Shown piece by piece: positions 9,998 to 19,145 of a DNA stretch of 33,435 nucleotides. A program made the translations under genes and the position numbers. The DNA is taken from contig JAFLVL010000009.1 in assembly GCA_022508325.1 (NCBI GenBank), positions 1 to 33,435 of the forward strand. Direction: 5' to 3'. The notes under the pieces are model-generated. The model had not been told where the DNA came from. It did not search any database and worked only from the letters and a program-made list of their open reading frames with translations. This stretch comes from Clostridiales bacterium (GTDB lineage: Bacteria > Bacillota > Clostridia > Christensenellales > CAG-314). Within the stretch, counting starts at the first letter, position 1, and each line of letters starts with the position of its first letter.

Positions 9998-11896
9998 TTA
10001 TTTTAGTAGCTCGCCCAATCGGTCGTGGCAGGTGAAATACACCACCTGCGCGTGCGTAGATAGCTGTTTGAGCAAACGCGTTGCGCGTAAAAAATTGCTC
10101 TCGTCAAAGTTTACGAATGCGTCGTCGATAATTATGAATGGAATGTCGCCGTCGTAAAGCAATTCGGAGAGTGCCACGCGGAAACACAGTAGCGTTATTT
10201 CGCGTATTCCGCGGGAGAACGCGCTCATGTCCCGCGTCTGTCCCTCTTCGCGAATTCTGACGTTGAAGCTTCTGTCTATCACCACTGCGTAATCACTTTG
10301 GGTAATGCCCGACAGTAGCTCACTGCACCGCGATGTCAAACGAGGCAGATAGCTTGACGACAGGTTGTCCTTTGCCTCCGCAAGAAGCCTCGACACGGTG
10401 TCCGCAACCTCATATTCGAACTCCGCCTGTTTTCTCTGCTCCGCCACGTTCAACAGCTCGTCTTGAATGGAGACACTGTCGAACGTAAGCCCCTTTCGCT
10501 CCGTCGTCAGTTGCCCAACTTGCATAGAAAGCGCATTTAACCGCTCTGCTAGGTCGTTTAATGCGCGATTTATATCGTTTAACGCGTTTTCTGTCATTTG
10601 ACTGTCGGCGGACGGAGCTTTCATAACACTTCGTAGCGTGTCGCGCTCGCGTACGTCCTCACCGTACTTCTTGTACGCGTCCCACAGCCGCTGCTTCGCC
10701 GTGTCCAAATCCTCGCCGTCAACGTAAACGTATTTTCTGACAATGCCGAAATACTGCGCCAACAGCTCCTTCTGCTTGTTTTCCGCGTTAGTTGTATTGT
10801 GACGAGATTTACGCCAGAGTAAATAATCTACCACCAAACCAAAGACAGCAACTACGACGCCGCTGACGATCAAGGATATCCCCTCGTTAATGAAGCTTTG
10901 CGATACCACCCCCGTTATGCCGAGAATTGCCGCCACCACGCCGATAATAATGGGGATGGCATACCAAATCAAAGTCCACTTGCTGATTTTTTTTACGAAC
11001 TTTTCCTCTTTGAAATTGGCTAGTTCGTTAGCAATGCTCTCGCACCGCCCAACGTCGCGGTCAAACTCGGGCGGAATTCTGCGTATCTTCTCCTCAAGCT
11101 CGGCAAGGCGTTCTGCCGCGCGCTGTTCCTCGGGTGAAGCTTGACTTGCCGCCACCTCGCGCTGTAATTGCCTTTGCTTGACGGTATACTGTTCCTGTTG
11201 GTTGAGTAGCGTCTGCTTTTCCTGTTCAATCTCGTTAAGCGTATTCTCAATCTCTGCCGCGCGCCGTTCTGCTCGCTCCTCGTCGGCTTGCCTCTGCAAC
11301 AGCTCTCGCCGCTTGCAATCCAGCTCGTAGATTACGCCGCCATTGCCACGTTCGAAACGGTAGTTCTTTTTGTACGCGCGCAGCTTCTCTTGTATTTTGT
11401 CGTAATCATCCGCGCCGTTCTGAATGAGGTTACCAAGACGGTTGTCAAAGTTGTCGTTTGACGATAGCTCTACCGCCTCTTGCGGAAAATACGCCGAACG
11501 GTCGTAGCTGTCGGCAGTCAGACCCAACAAAAATTCCCCGGGCTGCAAGCCGCCTAAATCTATGGGCTTGCCTGTCTTGTCGTTGGTGACAGTCAAGGTT
11601 TCATTCTTCGCCGTTGCGCCGAAAAAGCGTTCAATGCGCAAAGTCTGCCCATCGTGTTCCACCGTCATGCTACCGCCAAATAGACCCGAACTCTGCCAAG
11701 GCGCAAATCGCGACGAGTCCTTCACTCCCCCTGCTGTTTTGTAGGTAAAGCCGTAGAGCATTGCACGAATAAAGCTCGCCATTGTGGTTTTGCCAAAGCC
11801 GTTGACATTCTGAATGACGTTTACGCCGTCTTTTAACGCGAGGTTGACGCCACTAAGCTTGCCGAAGGATTGGGCGTGAATACTGATTATCTTCAT
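9998..11896 (-). CDS. SbcC/YhaN-like AAA ATPase with coiled coil and membrane-spanning insertion
   Basis: MKIISIHAQSFGKLSG...GFGKTTMASFIRAMLYGF; two hydrophobic helices in mid-protein; C-terminal FSRGIREITLLCFRVALSELL and FIIIDDAFVNFDE. Confidence 0.85.
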   Translation of the reverse strand: MKIISIHAQSFGKLSGVNLALKDGVNVIQNVNGFGKTTMASFIRAMLYGFTYKTAGGVKDSSRFAPWQSSGLFGGSMTVEHDGQTLRIERFFGATAKNETLTVTNDKTGKPIDLGGLQPGEFLLGLTADSYDRSAYFPQEAVELSSNDNFDNRLGNLIQNGADDYDKIQEKLRAYKKNYRFERGNGGVIYELDCKRRELLQRQADEERAERRAAEIENTLNEIEQEKQTLLNQQEQYTVKQRQLQREVAASQASPEEQRAAERLAELEEKIRRIPPEFDRDVGRCESIANELANFKEEKFVKKISKWTLIWYAIPIIIGVVAAILGITGVVSQSFINEGISLIVSGVVVAVFGLVVDYLLWRKSRHNTTNAENKQKELLAQYFGIVRKYVYVDGEDLDTAKQRLWDAYKKYGEDVRERDTLRSVMKAPSADSQMTENALNDINRALNDLAERLNALSMQVGQLTTERKGLTFDSVSIQDELLNVAEQRKQAEFEYEVADTVSRLLAEAKDNLSSSYLPRLTSRCSELLSGITQSDYAVVIDRSFNVRIREEGQTRDMSAFSRGIREITLLCFRVALSELLYDGDIPFIIIDDAFVNFDESNFLRATRLLKQLSTHAQVVYFTCHDRLGELLK

Positions 11897-12930
11897 GCCT
11901 TCACCTCGCCGCTTAAATAAGTCAGTCCCATTTTCAGAACGGCTTCGCGTAGTCGCTCGTCCTCTATTTCGCCAGCCAGCTTGACGAATTCGCCGCGCAA
12001 TGACACCTCTTGAGAAAGCTTGTCGATGTCAATACTCAACACAGTTGCGTCCTTTATGCGCAATGCGAAAAATCTGCCGTCAAGTAGCTCTCTTGCCACC
12101 ATTTCGACGTGCAAATCCTCTCTTGCCTCACCTGTCAGTATAAGGTTCAGATAATTTCGCGGCGAAACCTCTGCTACAGCATTTTGAATTTTATTTTGCA
12201 GAGCAATGTCGCTTGTAACCCCGCTTATGTCTACGGTAACGGTTACAACCTTGCGCACCGCTTGCGTTACAAAATTTATTTTATCTGCATCGGTATCTAT
12301 TTCCACAAAACCGGTCTCTGCCGTCTCGTCAAAGCCACGCGCTTCGAGTACGCCACAGTAACAGCCTTTGACAGAACCGAACTTAAGCGGGCAAAAGGCG
12401 TGTCTGTGCCCCAACGCGACGTATTTGGCGCCACTTTGCGCAATAGATTTTTTGTCAATCAGTCCGTAGGCGGGGTCATCTACGTCGCCGTGCAACACCA
12501 ACACGTTATACGACGTCTTATCAAGCGATAAAGTCGCCCATTCTTCTTGGTCGTTTGTTCCAAGCTCGCGCCCACAGATTACGACGTTGCCGTGCTTATA
12601 TTTCGTCCAACTGTCGTCGAAAAAGTTGATTTCGGGGCAAAGTTTACGCAATTTTTCGTAAGCTTGAGCCCCACCGTGATTACCGCGCAAGACGAACCAA
12701 CTCGCTTTGCCACTCTTTACAATATCTGCAACGCTTCTGATCGTCTGCTCGGTGGTAAATTTCTCGTCAAATAGATCGCCCGCAACTATTATCGCCTCGA
12801 CGCCGTTGTTTGACGCGTACTCGTTTAAGTTTGATAGCGCCGTCAAAAGCTCGTGCCTACGCGTAGTCGAGTTGTTGACGCCCGCAAGCGGCGAATCTAA
12901 ATGTATATCTGCCGTGTGAATAATTTTCAT
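11893..12930 (-). CDS. YhaO/SbcD-like DNA repair exonuclease (metallophosphoesterase)
   Basis: MKIIHTADIHLDSPLAG; VAGDLFDEKFTT; RGNHGG; GHRH; 4-nt overlap with downstream YhaN-like gene. Confidence 0.88.
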   Translation of the reverse strand: MKIIHTADIHLDSPLAGVNNSTTRRHELLTALSNLNEYASNNGVEAIIVAGDLFDEKFTTEQTIRSVADIVKSGKASWFVLRGNHGGAQAYEKLRKLCPEINFFDDSWTKYKHGNVVICGRELGTNDQEEWATLSLDKTSYNVLVLHGDVDDPAYGLIDKKSIAQSGAKYVALGHRHAFCPLKFGSVKGCYCGVLEARGFDETAETGFVEIDTDADKINFVTQAVRKVVTVTVDISGVTSDIALQNKIQNAVAEVSPRNYLNLILTGEAREDLHVEMVARELLDGRFFALRIKDATVLSIDIDKLSQEVSLRGEFVKLAGEIEDERLREAVLKMGLTYLSGEVKA

Positions 12931-13029
12931 ACCTTTTTATTCTACCACAGCTTGCTAAAACTTTCAATACGTTAATTACTATAAAGATATAAATTGGATT
13001 TATAAGAAATAGTTTCGCGCAAATAATAA

Positions 13030-13058
13030 AAACCCTATATCATTGCGATACAGGGTTT
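13030..13058 (-). terminator. Rho-independent terminator for small-ORF unit
   Basis: AAACCCTATATC-attgc-GATACAGGGTTT hairpin; T-rich tail on the minus strand. Confidence 0.6.
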
Positions 13059-13105
13059 AACTAAATATTTCTACAATTAGCAGGGCAATTCCACTAGAGC
13101 AATGG

Positions 13106-13225
13106 TTATTTGCCGATTTGCGAGCAAGCGCGCGTAAGACCTAATGCGAAAAGATATTCCATTTGCTCTTCGAAAACGTCGCATGTGTCTCTTTCTTCGT
13201 TTGTGTAATCTTCATATCTAAGCAT
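13106..13225 (-). CDS. Small peptide, 39 aa, unknown function
   Basis: MLRYEDYTNEERDTCDVFEEQMEYLFALGLTRACSQIGK*, preceded by strong Shine-Dalgarno TTAGGAGG; followed by hairpin terminator. Confidence 0.6.
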   Translation of the reverse strand: MLRYEDYTNEERDTCDVFEEQMEYLFALGLTRACSQIGK

Positions 13226-13428
13226 TTCGTCTACCTCCTAATTTTTCGAATTGATCTTCAATTTGTTTTTTATTAAATCAGCTTTTCAGCCGGAATTATT
13301 ACTTAAAGTGCAACTCTGTCGCTCTTGCGCTGACAATGCAGCTCCGAAAATTATATTAAGCGACAATTTCCGCACATGAACCTAGTGACTCCACGGCAAT
13401 GGCGAACCTAGTGCCCCTGTGGCAACAG

Positions 13429-13542
13429 TTAAGCGCTAAGTTGGCTCATCATCATAGCAACGCCAAGCGCAGCCAGACAATCGTCCTGCAAACTGTTACT
13501 TTGTTCAACGTTGTCGAATTTGTAATCATCTTCAAAATACAT
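13429..13542 (-). CDS. Small peptide, 37 aa, unknown function
   Basis: MYFEDDYKFDNVEQSNSLQDDCLAALGVAMMMSQLSA*, preceded by strong Shine-Dalgarno AAGGAGGT. Confidence 0.6.
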   Translation of the reverse strand: MYFEDDYKFDNVEQSNSLQDDCLAALGVAMMMSQLSA

Positions 13543-13749
13543 ATTAACTTACCTCCTTCTAATTATTCACAGATTTTTTTGTTTTACACCCATATTATAT
13601 TTGCTTTTTTGCAAAACGTATTATATAATACTGTAAAATACTAACACAATACTGTCATTTAAGAGAAATTTTGCTTTTTCGCGGCAAAATTATTAAAAAA
13701 TTCACTCCACAATAAGCAAAATTACATAAATTATATAATAGGGAACAAC

Positions 13750-14682
13750 ATGCTGACGGATTTTCACGCAATAAACGAGAAAAATTACAATCAATACAAA
13801 GAAAAGACGGTGCACGGCACGCCCATGTTGCCTTTTGCCAAATACCATACGGAAATTTCCGGACTTTTGCCCTTCTATCCCATTCATTGGCATGAGGAAA
13901 TGGAGATTATCAAGGTACAGAGCGGCAAAGGGGTGTTTTACGTGGACGGTGGCAGGTACGAGGCGGAGGCAGGCGACATAATTATATTGCGCCCATTCGT
14001 CATGCACTCCATCAACCGCCTTGGCGAGAACGATATGACCATAGACGCGATTGTTTTTAATTTGCGACTGCTGGAAACGGAAGGAGCGGACGTTTGCACG
14101 CTGAAATACTTTGCGCCACTGCTGAACGAAAGACACTCGGTGCCCTGTATCGTGCGCTCAAGCGACAGCTGGTACCGTCCGTTTGACGAGAGCACCACAT
14201 CGATATTTTTGTGCAACCCCGACGAGGAGGGCGCTGAGCTGGATATTAAGGCGAATTTGTATTGGATGTTTTACCACATCTACAACAACCGCCTGATAAA
14301 CGCTCAGCCGAATATTGCCGAGGATAAGCGTTGCTATACCGTGAGACGCGCTCTCGAATATATTCGTGCCGAGTACATGAATGAGATAACCATCGAAAAG
14401 ATTGCCAAATATTGCGGTTACAGCGAGTTTTATCTGATGAAGCTGTTCAAACAGCACACGGGAGCCAGCATAGTGGACTACGTGAACAATTACCGTCTGA
14501 CCGTTGCCGGACGGCAACTGCGCGACACAGACGACGATATTGCCACTATCGCCTATCAGGTGGGCTACAACAACGTATCCTACTTCAACCGCCAATTCAA
14601 AAAACAATACGGCATGACCCCGAAAGAATTCCGCTCCTCGCCGGACAGGCGACCGGGTTCGCCTGCGAAGCCTACGGTTTGA
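13750..14682 (+). CDS. AraC family transcriptional regulator (cupin sensor + HTH)
   Basis: HWHEEMEIIKVQSGKGVFYVDG...GDIIILRPFVMHSI; C-terminal IEKIAKYCGYSEFYLMKLFKQHTG...IAYQVGYNNVSYFNRQFKKQYGMTPKEFR. Confidence 0.94.
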   Translation: MLTDFHAINEKNYNQYKEKTVHGTPMLPFAKYHTEISGLLPFYPIHWHEEMEIIKVQSGKGVFYVDGGRYEAEAGDIIILRPFVMHSINRLGENDMTIDAIVFNLRLLETEGADVCTLKYFAPLLNERHSVPCIVRSSDSWYRPFDESTTSIFLCNPDEEGAELDIKANLYWMFYHIYNNRLINAQPNIAEDKRCYTVRRALEYIRAEYMNEITIEKIAKYCGYSEFYLMKLFKQHTGASIVDYVNNYRLTVAGRQLRDTDDDIATIAYQVGYNNVSYFNRQFKKQYGMTPKEFRSSPDRRPGSPAKPTV

Positions 14683-14857
14683 TATTATTTACTGCGTACA
14701 CAGAATATTAGCAGCGCTGTATAAATGTTGACTATATTATAGATTTGATATATAATGTATACGCAAGTCTCCATAGTTAAACGGATATAATAAAAAGACT
14801 CGTTTGCACGTCGCCTTTTTATTGCTTCGTAGAACAAGCCCCCTCTATTAGTACCTT

Positions 14858-14933
14858 GTTCCCGTGGCGCAATGGATAACGCAATCGCCTCCTAAGCGAT
14901 AGATTGGCTGTTCGAACCAGCTCGGGAACGCCA
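14858..14933 (+). tRNA. tRNA-Arg (anticodon CCT)
   Basis: GTTCCCG/CGGGAAC acceptor stem, ATCGC-CTCCTAA-GCGAT anticodon arm, GGCTG-TTCGAAC-CAGCT T arm, encoded CCA. Confidence 0.93.
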
Positions 14934-14934
14934 A

Positions 14935-14965
14935 AAAACGACCGATGAAAAATCGGTCGTTTTTC
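14935..14965 (+). terminator. Rho-independent terminator after tRNA-Arg
   Basis: AAAACGACCGAT-gaaaa-ATCGGTCGTTTTT. Confidence 0.85.
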
Positions 14966-15031
14966 ATTTTATAATGATACATACGTCGCTTACAATAAAA
15001 TCTGACCTTCTCTATAAAGATCTGATTGCGC

Positions 15032-15052
15032 ATTTGATTGACGTCGTTGCAA
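15032..15052 (+). repeat. Imperfect direct repeat, left copy
   Basis: ATTTGATTGACGtCGTTGCAA; 20/21 identical to 19146-19166. Confidence 0.7.
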
Positions 15053-15059
15053 GCGGCAA

Positions 15060-16672
15060 GAAAAAATTACGTATGGCCCGTCTAACGGAGTAATAAAACC
15101 GTTTTCAACCAGGACATTCCAATATGACAACTTACACAGAATTACTCGGGAAACCAATAATAGGTTGAGTATCTCGAAAATTTATAGCTACTATTCCGAC
15201 GGACGCTTGAAAAAAATAAGCGGCATAGGGAAGAATAGTGGTACTAAAAACTTCATTTATGATGCAAATGGCAGACTGATTTCGATTAACAGTTCCACCA
15301 CTTATGCTTACGACCATTTCGAAAACCGCATTTCCAAAACAGCAAACGGAGTAACTACTCGCTATACATTCGATATCGGTGGCAGATTGGTAGAAGCAAA
15401 CGGCGCAAAGTACAGCTATAATGCCGACGGAATCAGATACAAAAAGACGCTTGCCAACGGTGAAACTGTAAAAATGTATCTTGACGGCGGTAAGTTACTG
15501 GGCGAAGATAGAAGCGACTGCAAATTGCGCTATTTCTACGACGCAATGGGACTGAAAAGAATACGGAGAATCGAAGGCGACGGTGTGATTGACTACGAAT
15601 GAGTAAAAGACAATCAAGGTAGCATTATTATGCTTACGTCTGCTCATAGCGGTGTCGTATTTGCTCGCCATGAATATGATGCGCTTGGCAATTGCACTAT
15701 TCTTGAAAATATAGACGGCGTTGCAGAAAAGAATCCCTTCCGCTGGAAAGGTTTCTACTTCGACTCTGAAACAGGATTCTATTACGCAAACGGAAGCTAC
15801 TACGATCCTGAAACTGCTTTATACGTTGATGCCGCTCAAGTATCTACTGTAATAGACAATGCACTTTCTCCAAGGCACATTGACAGAAACGGCATGTTGT
15901 GCTACAATCCTCTTGCTCTTGCAGGCAGTCCATTTACCGCATTCCCAACAATGGAAATGGAAGCAGACGAAACGTATGATCCAGGGCAGACTTGGTGGGA
16001 TAATCTGTGGGAGAAATCATGTAACTGGTGGCAAAATATTCCTAAATGGATAAAATTTGGAATCGGCTTAGCAGTAATAGTAGGACTAGCTATTGCTACC
16101 ATAGCAACAGGTGGCGCATCAGGTGTCTTGTGGGGCGCAGTTTGTGCCGGCGCATTGAAAGGTGCTTTGATTGGAGCGACGTCTGGAGCTATTGTTTCCG
16201 GTACGATTGAAGGTTTAGTCTCCCTGAGCAATCATCAAAGATTTTGGGATGGTTTTGCTAACGGCGCAGCAGACAGATTTATGTTTGGTGCGATAACAGG
16301 AGCAATAACAGGTGCGATAGAAGGTGCAAATGGATGGTATAATGCGAAGGCAAGTTATCCTCCAAATAATGGAGCGGTTCCTGGCACCGAGCAAGAAATT
16401 GTATTGCAACCTGGAAAATATTCACGTTATGGAACAATAGGACCCAAAAGCGATTATATAACGGCTGCAGGGGCAAGTCCAAGCCAACTTTCATTGCCGC
16501 CATGGAATGATATAGGGGGTTAATAGAAATAACCGTACTTAAACCCATACCGAATGTTACTCAGTAAGTTGTTGCCCCATGGGTGCCGTGGCACGGTATA
16601 GGAGGGGGCATACAATATTTGTTGCCAGATCCGATTATAGTCTTGAGAGATTTAGGTTACTTAATATTTTAG
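15060..16672 (+). pseudogene. 5'-truncated RHS/YD-repeat protein with TNT-like C-terminal toxin domain
   Basis: YD repeats (FQYDNLHRITRETNN, FIYDANGRLISINS, TRYTFDIGGRLVE), RHS core NPFRWKGFYFDSETGFYYANGSYYDPETALYVDA. In-frame TGA at 15600-15602. Frameshift near 16513 and in-frame TAA inside the C-terminal segment ...VLKPIPNVTQ*VVAPWVPWHGIGGGIQYLLPDPIIVLRDLGYLIF*. Confidence 0.85.
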
Positions 16673-16684
16673 GAGAACATTAAT

Positions 16685-16993
16685 ATGCAAATTAAAAATG
16701 ATTCTAAAAAAGAAAAAATTTTACTAGACAAAGGCATAGGTTTAATAGAGCATTTTAATTACCATTTTGTAGCCTACAACACAAAATTCTTAGGATATAG
16801 CCAAAATGATAATTACATTATTCGTGGCGAAAATTCAAATAATTCACAATTATTACATGAATTTTGTTATGGATATGACGATTTACACCATGAACTCCAC
16901 TTATTAAAAGTTTATCAAACAAAACAAGGTAAAAAATATGCTGCTATTGAAATCTCAAATTGTGTTTATGCATTTTGGGATATTCTCGAATAG
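16685..16993 (+). CDS. Small protein, candidate immunity protein for the RHS/TNT toxin
   Basis: 102-aa intact ORF with AGGAGA Shine-Dalgarno, 12 nt after the toxin stop; markedly AT-rich. Confidence 0.6.
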   Translation: MQIKNDSKKEKILLDKGIGLIEHFNYHFVAYNTKFLGYSQNDNYIIRGENSNNSQLLHEFCYGYDDLHHELHLLKVYQTKQGKKYAAIEISNCVYAFWDILE

Positions 16994-17068
16994 CAATCAA
17001 CTCAACCTCGAAAGAATAATGAAATAAACGATATAAAGCCAAGAAAAGTCTCGAAAGCGAGGACAATA

Positions 17069-17110
17069 AAGACGGCAGACAAGGTACTTTAGATACCTTT
17101 CTGCCGTCTT
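17069..17110 (+). terminator. Rho-independent terminator
   Basis: AAGACGGCAGacAAGGTA-ctttaga-TACCTTtCTGCCGTCTT hairpin followed by GTTTATTT. Confidence 0.75.
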
Positions 17111-17151
17111 GTTTATTTAAAACAAAAAATAATGAAAAAAGGAGAAAAAAT

Positions 17152-17385
17152 ATGGAACTCAAAGACAGAAAGGCAACTAACCCCGGAAGAGTTAAGTTGA
17201 GAAACGTAAGTACCGGAGCAGAAACAACTTATGACCTCACCTTAGCAGACAACCCCACGGAACAAGGTACTCCGATCACCAAGCAGACCTTGGAAGCTCT
17301 CAAAGCAGAAATTCTTGACGAAGTACAAGCCAAGTTGAACGAGGTGTTTGTTTTGTCCGGCACTACCTTGACTATTAAAATATAG
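17152..17385 (+). CDS. Small phage-type protein (tail/accessory module-like)
   Basis: MELKDRKATNPGRVKLRNVSTGAETTYDLTLADNPTEQGTPITKQTLEALK; resembles small proteins near phage tail/fibre genes of Firmicutes phages (recalled pattern, not searched). Confidence 0.5.
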   Translation: MELKDRKATNPGRVKLRNVSTGAETTYDLTLADNPTEQGTPITKQTLEALKAEILDEVQAKLNEVFVLSGTTLTIKI

Positions 17386-17394
17386 GAGGCAATT

Positions 17395-18128
17395 ATGGCT
17401 CTGAAAGTAAACAGTATTGAGCCTAAAAACATCAAAGTTGATGATAACGGCACTATTACCGAACTAACAAAAGTACGAGTGTCTAAAGACGACAAACTAG
17501 TGAGTAGTTGGAATAAGACATATAAGCTGACCAATCGAAAGGTAACCACAGTACGGTCACTGTAGGACTTATGAATTCTGAAGGTGCGCAAATAACCGAT
17601 ACAGTATATAACGGAAGCACAATCACTTACGGCAATCATCTTGATATTACCGTTGGGGCAGATGAAGGATACAAAGTGTCTTGGAAACTTAACAACGTAA
17701 CTCAAACTTCCAATCATGTGACCGTTCCTGTTACCGGTGATGTTGCTATCACAGTTACAGAAACTACCACTCTGCAAAGCTTGGAGAAGCCTGTTATTTC
17801 CGGTACTTTTACTTACGATGCGCATGATGGATTTTATTATCTGTCATCTCAAATAAAAAACACCAATCCTCGCGCAGTTACGGCAAGTATTTTGGTGTAT
17901 GCGAACGGAGATGTATTGAACCGCACTTGGTCGATGACAATTCCAGCCAATTCAACAGAAACGTACAATCATGGGGAAATGTTCTCTAGCGGAGCGAGAA
18001 TGAGTGTTACGTTCTCTTGCAATGGGTATGGGGATTCCACCAGTTCTACAACTTTTTGACAATACATCAGCGGAGGTAGTACCGGCGGAGGCAGCACCGA
18101 TGATGAAACCACTACCACTACACCTTAA
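17395..18128 (+). pseudogene. Degraded phage-like/Ig-like repeat protein
   Basis: ORF from 17395 stops at TAG, continues in another frame (GNHSTVTVGLMNSEGAQITDTVYNGSTITYGNHLDITV...), then an in-frame TGA at 18057 and QYISGGSTGGGSTDDETTTTTP*. Confidence 0.5.
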
Positions 18129-18139
18129 GGAGCAATATT

Positions 18140-18382
18140 ATGGTAAGACCTATAGACAATTATATAGAAGTAGAAACGCAAGGAAGCTTCTCCTTGTGGA
18201 TTAACAAGCCCGTATATAAAATTTACGAAACAAGCGGTGGATATATCAGAAACGTGAGAACAGGAGAAAACGTGGGACAGCACGTTGAGTTGCACATGAA
18301 TCTTTATGATGAGAATCATGTTAAGCTTGAAGTCGCAAGCTACGAAGAAGATTGCTATGAACTTGTGGAGGAATGGGTATGA
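18140..18382 (+). CDS. Hypothetical small protein in phage-like cluster
   Basis: 80-aa ORF (MVRPIDNYIEVETQGSFSLW...) with AAGGAG Shine-Dalgarno. Confidence 0.5.
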   Translation: MVRPIDNYIEVETQGSFSLWINKPVYKIYETSGGYIRNVRTGENVGQHVELHMNLYDENHVKLEVASYEEDCYELVEEWV

Positions 18383-19078
18383 CGGACAATTTATCAACGA
18401 TTTGAAGGCATCGCCGTATTTTAACCGTATCTTGAACGGGCACGACGTAATAATGATATCTTTAACAAGTTCGAGACTTATTGGTATTACTGATGAACGA
18501 AGCGACTATGATTTGATAGTAATAACAAATGACGCAGAAAGAGAAGAGTATGTTTCAGAATTTTTGACCTATTATTCCAATAAAGTTCATTGGCACTACA
18601 TTCCGATAATGAATTTGATTGCAAATGAAAATGGAAATTTGCTCAGTTGCAGTGGCGAAGTTGAATTCGTTGGCTTGAGCGAACAGAAAATCATATATGT
18701 AAATCCTAAATATCTAAAAGTAATAAACTATTTGATAGAAAAAAAGGATGTTGTTGCTAAAGTAGGCGTATACGGTTTAGTAAGTTTTCATGCTCGTTTC
18801 ATATCTAGAATATTGAGGGCTAACGAAATTAAAACGGAAGATTATTGCAAGTTTATTTACCATTTGTGTTTTGCTTCGTATATCATTTTGTCCGAAACGC
18901 CCGACAAGAATTTTTTGTCGGAGATAAAAGAATAAGATGGAGAACGGTGTCAGACGAATACAAAAGCTTGGCTGTAGAACGAATACGGCTATTGTATAAT
19001 TTTGTTACCGAGCATCCTCTTGACATTAGTAACATTATTTGCGAATTTAACAAGAGTGTCAGTTTGATGCTTGCTTGA
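18306..19078 (+). pseudogene. Nucleotidyltransferase-like protein, frameshifted
   Basis: SLTSSRLIGITDERSDYDLIVIT resembles the Pol-beta nucleotidyltransferase motif; ORF ends at 18935 but plausible continuation RIRWRTVSDEYKSLAVERIRLLYNFV... lies in another frame to 19078. True 5' end uncertain. Confidence 0.45.
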
Positions 19079-19145
19079 AATCTTGATTTGTACTAATCAG
19101 ATACGATAAGGACAAGCGTAGAAGTTGTTACATCAAGAATTCGCG

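Noticed and set aside
13618-13631. Perfect 14-bp palindrome GTATTATATAATAC as a regulator site
   Set aside because: AT-only core in an AT-rich intergenic region; chance occurrence cannot be excluded.
15165-15602. RHS ORF as an independent intact gene starting at TTG 15165
   Set aside because: The YD-repeat frame continues upstream of 15165 and downstream of the TGA; it is a fragment of one larger gene.
15600-18059. Alternative genetic code (TGA = Trp) for the whole window
   Set aside because: Host genes such as glpK end in TGA; the island also has frameshifts and a TAA, so decay is the better explanation.
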